A stretch of DNA of 64,000 bases. Source: Roseovarius sp. A-2. Its GTDB lineage: Bacteria > Pseudomonadota > Alphaproteobacteria > Rhodobacterales > Rhodobacteraceae. The stretch lies in the NCBI RefSeq assembly GCF_002072155.1, contig NZ_BDIY01000007.1:62001-126000 (forward strand), read 5' to 3'. Shown here in pieces: positions 61,288-64,000 of this stretch. Numbering within the stretch: position 1 is the stretch's first letter; each line of letters starts with the position of its first letter. The notes below the pieces were generated by a model, which saw nothing but the letters and a program-made list of their open reading frames with translations, had not been told where the DNA came from and did no database searches. Position numbers and translations under genes: made by a program.

Positions 61288-62523
61288 TCACACCCGCGCC
61301 TGCGTGTGCTTGCGCAGTTCCGCGCGGGCCACCTGGCGGCGATGCACCGCGTCCGGCCCGTCGGCCAGCCGTAATGTGCGCACATGGGTCCACATCGAGG
61401 CCAGCGGCACATCCTGTGAAATGCCTTGTGCCCCGAACATCTGCACCGCCTCGTCGATCACCCTGAGCGCTACCCGCGGGGCCACCACCTTGATCTGGCT
61501 GATCCACGGCGCCGCGGCGCGCGCGTCACCCTGATCCATCACCCACGCGGCCTTGAGACACAAAAGCCGCGCCTGCTCGATTTCCATCCGGCATTCGGCG
61601 ATGATGTCGTAATTCGCCCCCAGCTGCGCCAGCGGCTTGCCGAACGCCTCGCGCGCGATGCTGCGTTTGCACATCATCTCTAGCGCGGCCTCGGCCTGCC
61701 CTATCGCTCGCATGCAATGATGTATGCGGCCCGGCCCGAGACGTCCCTGCGCGATCTCGAACCCGCGACCTTCGCCCAACAGCATGTTTCGGGCGGGTAC
61801 GCGCACATTATCGAACTTGAAATGCATATGACCGTGCGGCGCGTCGTCATGGCCGTAGACCTCCATCGGGCGCAGCTTCTTGATGCCGGGCGTGTCGGCG
61901 GGCACGACGATCATCGAATGACGCTGATGTTTGGGCAGGTCATCACCCCCCGTCCGGACCATCACGATGTAAACCCGGCACCGCGGATCACCTGCCCCGG
62001 TGGCCCACCATTTCTGGCCGTTCAGCACGTAGTGATCGCCGTCGCGCACGCAGGACATGGCAATGTTGGTCGCATCAGAACTGGCGACCTCCGGCTCGGT
62101 CATGAGGTAAGCGCTGCGGATCTCTCCCTCCAGCAGCGGCACCAGCCACTGGGCCTTCATCGCCTCGGTACCGTAACGCTCGAACACTTCCATATTGCCG
62201 GTATCGGGGGCGTTGCAGTTGAACACCTCCGCACCCATTGGCGTGCGCCCCATCGCTTCGGCGAAATAGGCATATTCGACCGTAGTCAGGCCAAAGCCGC
62301 GCGCGCTGTCGGTCAGCCAGAAATTCCACAGCCCCTCAGCCTTGGCGCGCGCCTTCAGACCTTCGAGAATCTCGGCCTGGCGGGGGGTGTAGGTCCAACG
62401 GTCGCCTTGGCCCACCTCGGCGTGATACTCGGCCTCCAGCGGCATGATCTCGTCGCGCACCACTGCCTCAACGCGTTCCAGCAGCGCACGAATCTCGGCC
62501 CGCATTCCAAGGTTCATCTGCAT
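61288..62523 (-). CDS. acyl-CoA dehydrogenase, 411 aa
   Basis: A FAD enzyme that desaturates acyl-CoA in beta-oxidation-like steps. LMTEPEVASSDATNIAMSCV has the FAD/substrate loop, NGQKWWATGAGDPRCRVYIV the conserved NGxKxW block, and IHHCMRAIGQAEAALEMMC and MFGAQGISQD the C-terminal helical domain. The ARGFGLT-type N-terminus and 411-aa size are nearest ACAD10/11-like bacterial members. The ATG at 62523 has GGAGACGG just upstream; an in-frame ATG at 62535 is possible. Not in an operon with lon; 246 bp separate them. Confidence 0.88.
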   Translation of the reverse strand: MQMNLGMRAEIRALLERVEAVVRDEIMPLEAEYHAEVGQGDRWTYTPRQAEILEGLKARAKAEGLWNFWLTDSARGFGLTTVEYAYFAEAMGRTPMGAEVFNCNAPDTGNMEVFERYGTEAMKAQWLVPLLEGEIRSAYLMTEPEVASSDATNIAMSCVRDGDHYVLNGQKWWATGAGDPRCRVYIVMVRTGGDDLPKHQRHSMIVVPADTPGIKKLRPMEVYGHDDAPHGHMHFKFDNVRVPARNMLLGEGRGFEIAQGRLGPGRIHHCMRAIGQAEAALEMMCKRSIAREAFGKPLAQLGANYDIIAECRMEIEQARLLCLKAAWVMDQGDARAAAPWISQIKVVAPRVALRVIDEAVQMFGAQGISQDVPLASMWTHVRTLRLADGPDAVHRRQVARAELRKHTQARV

Positions 62524-62858
62524 GCCCGTCTCCATTGGTCTACTGCGTATCGCGGTCCAGGGCAGAGCCTTGCAACCTCTGCGCGACATGCCTGTGGTGG
62601 CGCGCAATCACAGGCGGGCGAACCCGGCCAAATGACAAAACCTTACCCGTGCCCGTGCCAAATTCCGCCACATTACAGGTGTTATCTACTCTTGCGCCGG
62701 TCACGCTTCGCCGCACCGCGAGCGACCCGCGCATTTAGTGACGTGAGTGATTTAAAGAGTGATCTGTTTTCAGTACGGTAAGCAATAGTAAATCAGGTGG
62801 CCGCCGCGCGGCGGTCGCCTGATCTCAAAGCAAAGCCCAACCGGGCCCCCGCGATTAC
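62524..62858. other. gene-free stretch between the acyl-CoA dehydrogenase gene and bdhA
   Basis: No gene seen. The right part holds a long hairpin (62792-62823) with ATCAGG/CCTGAT outer arms and GCCGCC/GGCGG inner pairing, followed on the minus strand by a T-rich run. It probably terminates bdhA. The left part should contain the acyl-CoA dehydrogenase promoter. Confidence 0.5.
62792..62823 (-). terminator. probable terminator of bdhA
   Basis: Large interrupted hairpin ATCAGG-TG-GCCGCC-GCGC-GGCGG-TCG-CCTGAT, 35 nt past the bdhA stop, with a weak T-rich tail on the minus strand. Confidence 0.5.
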
Positions 62859-63632
62859 TCAGAGCGCAGTCCAGCCGCCATCGACGCTGATCGTCGTTCC
62901 GGTGATCTGCGCCGCTGCGTCGGAACACAGGAACAGCGCCGTGCCGCCCAGTTGCTCTGTGGTGGCAAACTCCTTCGATGGCTGACGCTCCAGCATGACC
63001 TTCTCGATCACCTCGTCGCGGTCCATGCCGTATTTCTCCATCGTGTCGGGGATCTGCGATTCGACCAGCGGAGTCAGCACGTAGCCCGGGCAGATCGCAT
63101 TCGCGGTGATCGGCTCTTTCGCGGTTTCCAGCGCCACCACCTTGGTCATGCCGACGATGCCGTGCTTGGCCGCCACATAGGCCGATTTGTAGGGGCTCGC
63201 GGTCAGACCATGCGCCGAGGCGATGTTGACCACCCGGCCCCAGCCCGCCTTGCGCATCATGGGCAGCGCGGCGGCGGTGGTGTGATAGGCCGAGTTGAGG
63301 TTGATCGCGATGATCGCGTTCCACTTGTCTGCCGGAAACTCGTCGATTGGGGCGACGTGCTGGATGCCCGCGTTGTTGATCAGGATATCGCAGGTCCCGG
63401 CCTGTTCGATCAGCGCGCGGCACTGGTCGCCATCGGACATGTCGGCCTGAATGTAGCGCGTTTTCGTGCCGGTCTCGTCGGCGATCTTTTTGGCCAGCGC
63501 GTGATCCTCATCCGAATCGGTAAAGGAGTTCAGCACCACATTGACCCCCGCGCGCGCCAGTTCCCACGCGATGCCCAGACCGATACCGGAATTCGATCCG
63601 GTGATGACTGCGGTTTTGCCTTTGACGCTCAT
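62859..63632 (-). CDS. bdhA: D-3-hydroxybutyrate dehydrogenase, 257 aa
   Basis: A short-chain dehydrogenase. TGSNSGIGLGIAWELA binds NAD (TGxxxGxG), NNAG follows in ILINNAGIQHVAPI, the catalytic Ser lies in NIASAHGL, and YVAAKHG is the YxxxK motif. GIQHVAP and the C-terminal SVDGGWTAL match 3-hydroxybutyrate dehydrogenases that link polyhydroxybutyrate-derived 3-hydroxybutyrate to acetoacetate. Start at 63632 (MSVKGKTAVITGS); a longer in-frame start at 63692 is rejected. 257 aa is normal. Confidence 0.92.
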   Translation of the reverse strand: MSVKGKTAVITGSNSGIGLGIAWELARAGVNVVLNSFTDSDEDHALAKKIADETGTKTRYIQADMSDGDQCRALIEQAGTCDILINNAGIQHVAPIDEFPADKWNAIIAINLNSAYHTTAAALPMMRKAGWGRVVNIASAHGLTASPYKSAYVAAKHGIVGMTKVVALETAKEPITANAICPGYVLTPLVESQIPDTMEKYGMDRDEVIEKVMLERQPSKEFATTEQLGGTALFLCSDAAAQITGTTISVDGGWTAL

Positions 63633-63725
63633 GCGCGTTCTCCCTTGTTTAGAATGCACGCGCAGCATATGTGCCGCATCTGCAAATTGCACGGGGAATG
63701 AGGATCACGAGGGGGCGAGCGGGCC

Positions 63726-63753
63726 AAAAAAAACGCCCGCACGAGGCGGGCGT
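63726..63753 (-). terminator. rho-independent terminator on the minus strand
   Basis: ACGCCCGC-ACGAG-GCGGGCGT (8-bp stem) is followed on the minus strand by eight T. No recognised minus-strand gene ends just before it, so it may close a small RNA or a gene beyond the window. Confidence 0.75.
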
Positions 63754-63915
63754 CAAGTTATTGAGGCAGGTTTCATACAGGCAAGAAACCTATCGAGCAG
63801 TGCATCCGTTATAAGCAATCCTGCGCCGCAGTCCAAGCTAAAAGTTTGAAAAGACGTGAATCCGCCTCTACCCTCAGCGTCTGATAAACAAGGATCATTG
63901 AGGATTGTCGCCAAA

Positions 63916-64000
63916 ATGGGATCAGAATTTTTCCACAAAATACGGGGGGCCCTCTGCGCGATAATCCTTGCAGGGGCGGCCACACAGGCACTGTCGCAAC
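63916..64000 (+). CDS. start of a secreted protein (cut by window edge)
   Basis: From the ATG at 63916 the plus strand encodes MGSEFFHKIRGALCAIILAG then AATQALSQ to the window edge. This is a good Sec signal peptide: basic n-region, 14-residue hydrophobic core, and a likely cleavage after ALS. GAGG lies about 12 nt upstream. Only 28 codons are visible, so the function cannot be named. An overlapping minus-strand frame (63753 to the edge) is the alternative; the signal peptide makes the plus strand more likely. Confidence 0.45.
   Translation, partial: MGSEFFHKIRGALCAIILAGAATQALSQ

Noticed and set aside
63753-64000. Minus-strand open frame reaching the right edge, ending at the terminator
   Set aside because: No recognisable domain, and the plus strand shows a better candidate with a signal peptide; kept as the alternative because the terminator position would suit it.

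Overview
The window is chromosomal DNA of an alphaproteobacterium, most likely Rhodobacteraceae (Roseobacter/Rhodobacter group). The evidence is the high GC and strong third-position GC bias, the family-typical genes (one-cysteine DksA and IscR, TIGR01459 HAD hydrolase, DUF2842, DUF6524-like and DUF6778-like proteins, several TRAP transporters, paired GcvT-type glycine-betaine catabolic oxidoreductases), and the gene order iscR-desulfurase-sufB-sufC-sufD-sufS.

Layout. 1-3.1 kb: a CoxE-like VWA protein (cut by the window edge), a tiny membrane protein, a DUF2927 lipoprotein and a MoxR ATPase. 3.2-7.2 kb: dksA, a flavin monooxygenase, a tyrosine phosphatase-like protein, a class V aminotransferase and tRNA-Val. 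7.6-9.1 kb: aroQ coupled to a LuxR-type solo regulator, then a candidate small RNA. 9.1-20.9 kb: housekeeping genes (rpsB-tsf, DUF502, PIN-rRNA methyltransferase pair, glnE, YbaK, RDD, bpt, DsbD N-terminal domain protein, yqgE). 21-27.5 kb: a dctBD two-component pair followed by a dctPQM TRAP transporter. The DctD has lost the sigma-54 activator motifs, and two matched 18-bp inverted repeats precede dctP. 27.5-34.7 kb: flavin reductase, HAD hydrolase, MaoC hydratase, glycosyltransferase, DEAD-box helicase, an unpaired EnvZ-like kinase and an MBL-fold hydrolase.

34.7-41.85 kb is an acquired island with visibly lower GC. Its left edge is a graveyard: an enoyl-CoA hydratase shard fused to an IS3-type transposase tail, abutting a start-mutated, frameshifted and truncated usp gene. 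The cargo is a GGT/HpxW-like Ntn hydrolase, a TRAP transporter with a Tat-exported TakP-like binding protein, and a divergent GntR/FCD regulator with palindromic operator candidates. Its right edge has an IS6-family remnant, an intact tRNA-Arg(CCG) and the 5' two-thirds of a second, different tRNA-Arg(CCG). The native tRNA was apparently broken and functionally replaced by an imported one.

41.9-50 kb: the SUF iron-sulfur operon, read leftward from iscR, with an Irr/ICE-like box upstream. It contains two small membrane genes, a decayed methyltransferase fragment and two YIP1-like genes, and it ends at sufS, next to the island, with no sufA or sufT in view. 50-64 kb: an alpha/beta hydrolase, a divergent pair of dimethylglycine/sarcosine dehydrogenase-like proteins, DUF2842, purA, a DUF6524-like protein, lon with a sigma-32-like promoter, an acyl-CoA dehydrogenase, 3-hydroxybutyrate dehydrogenase and the start of a secreted protein. 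No CRISPR array, prophage or complete insertion sequence was seen. All family assignments are from reading the sequence, without database searches.
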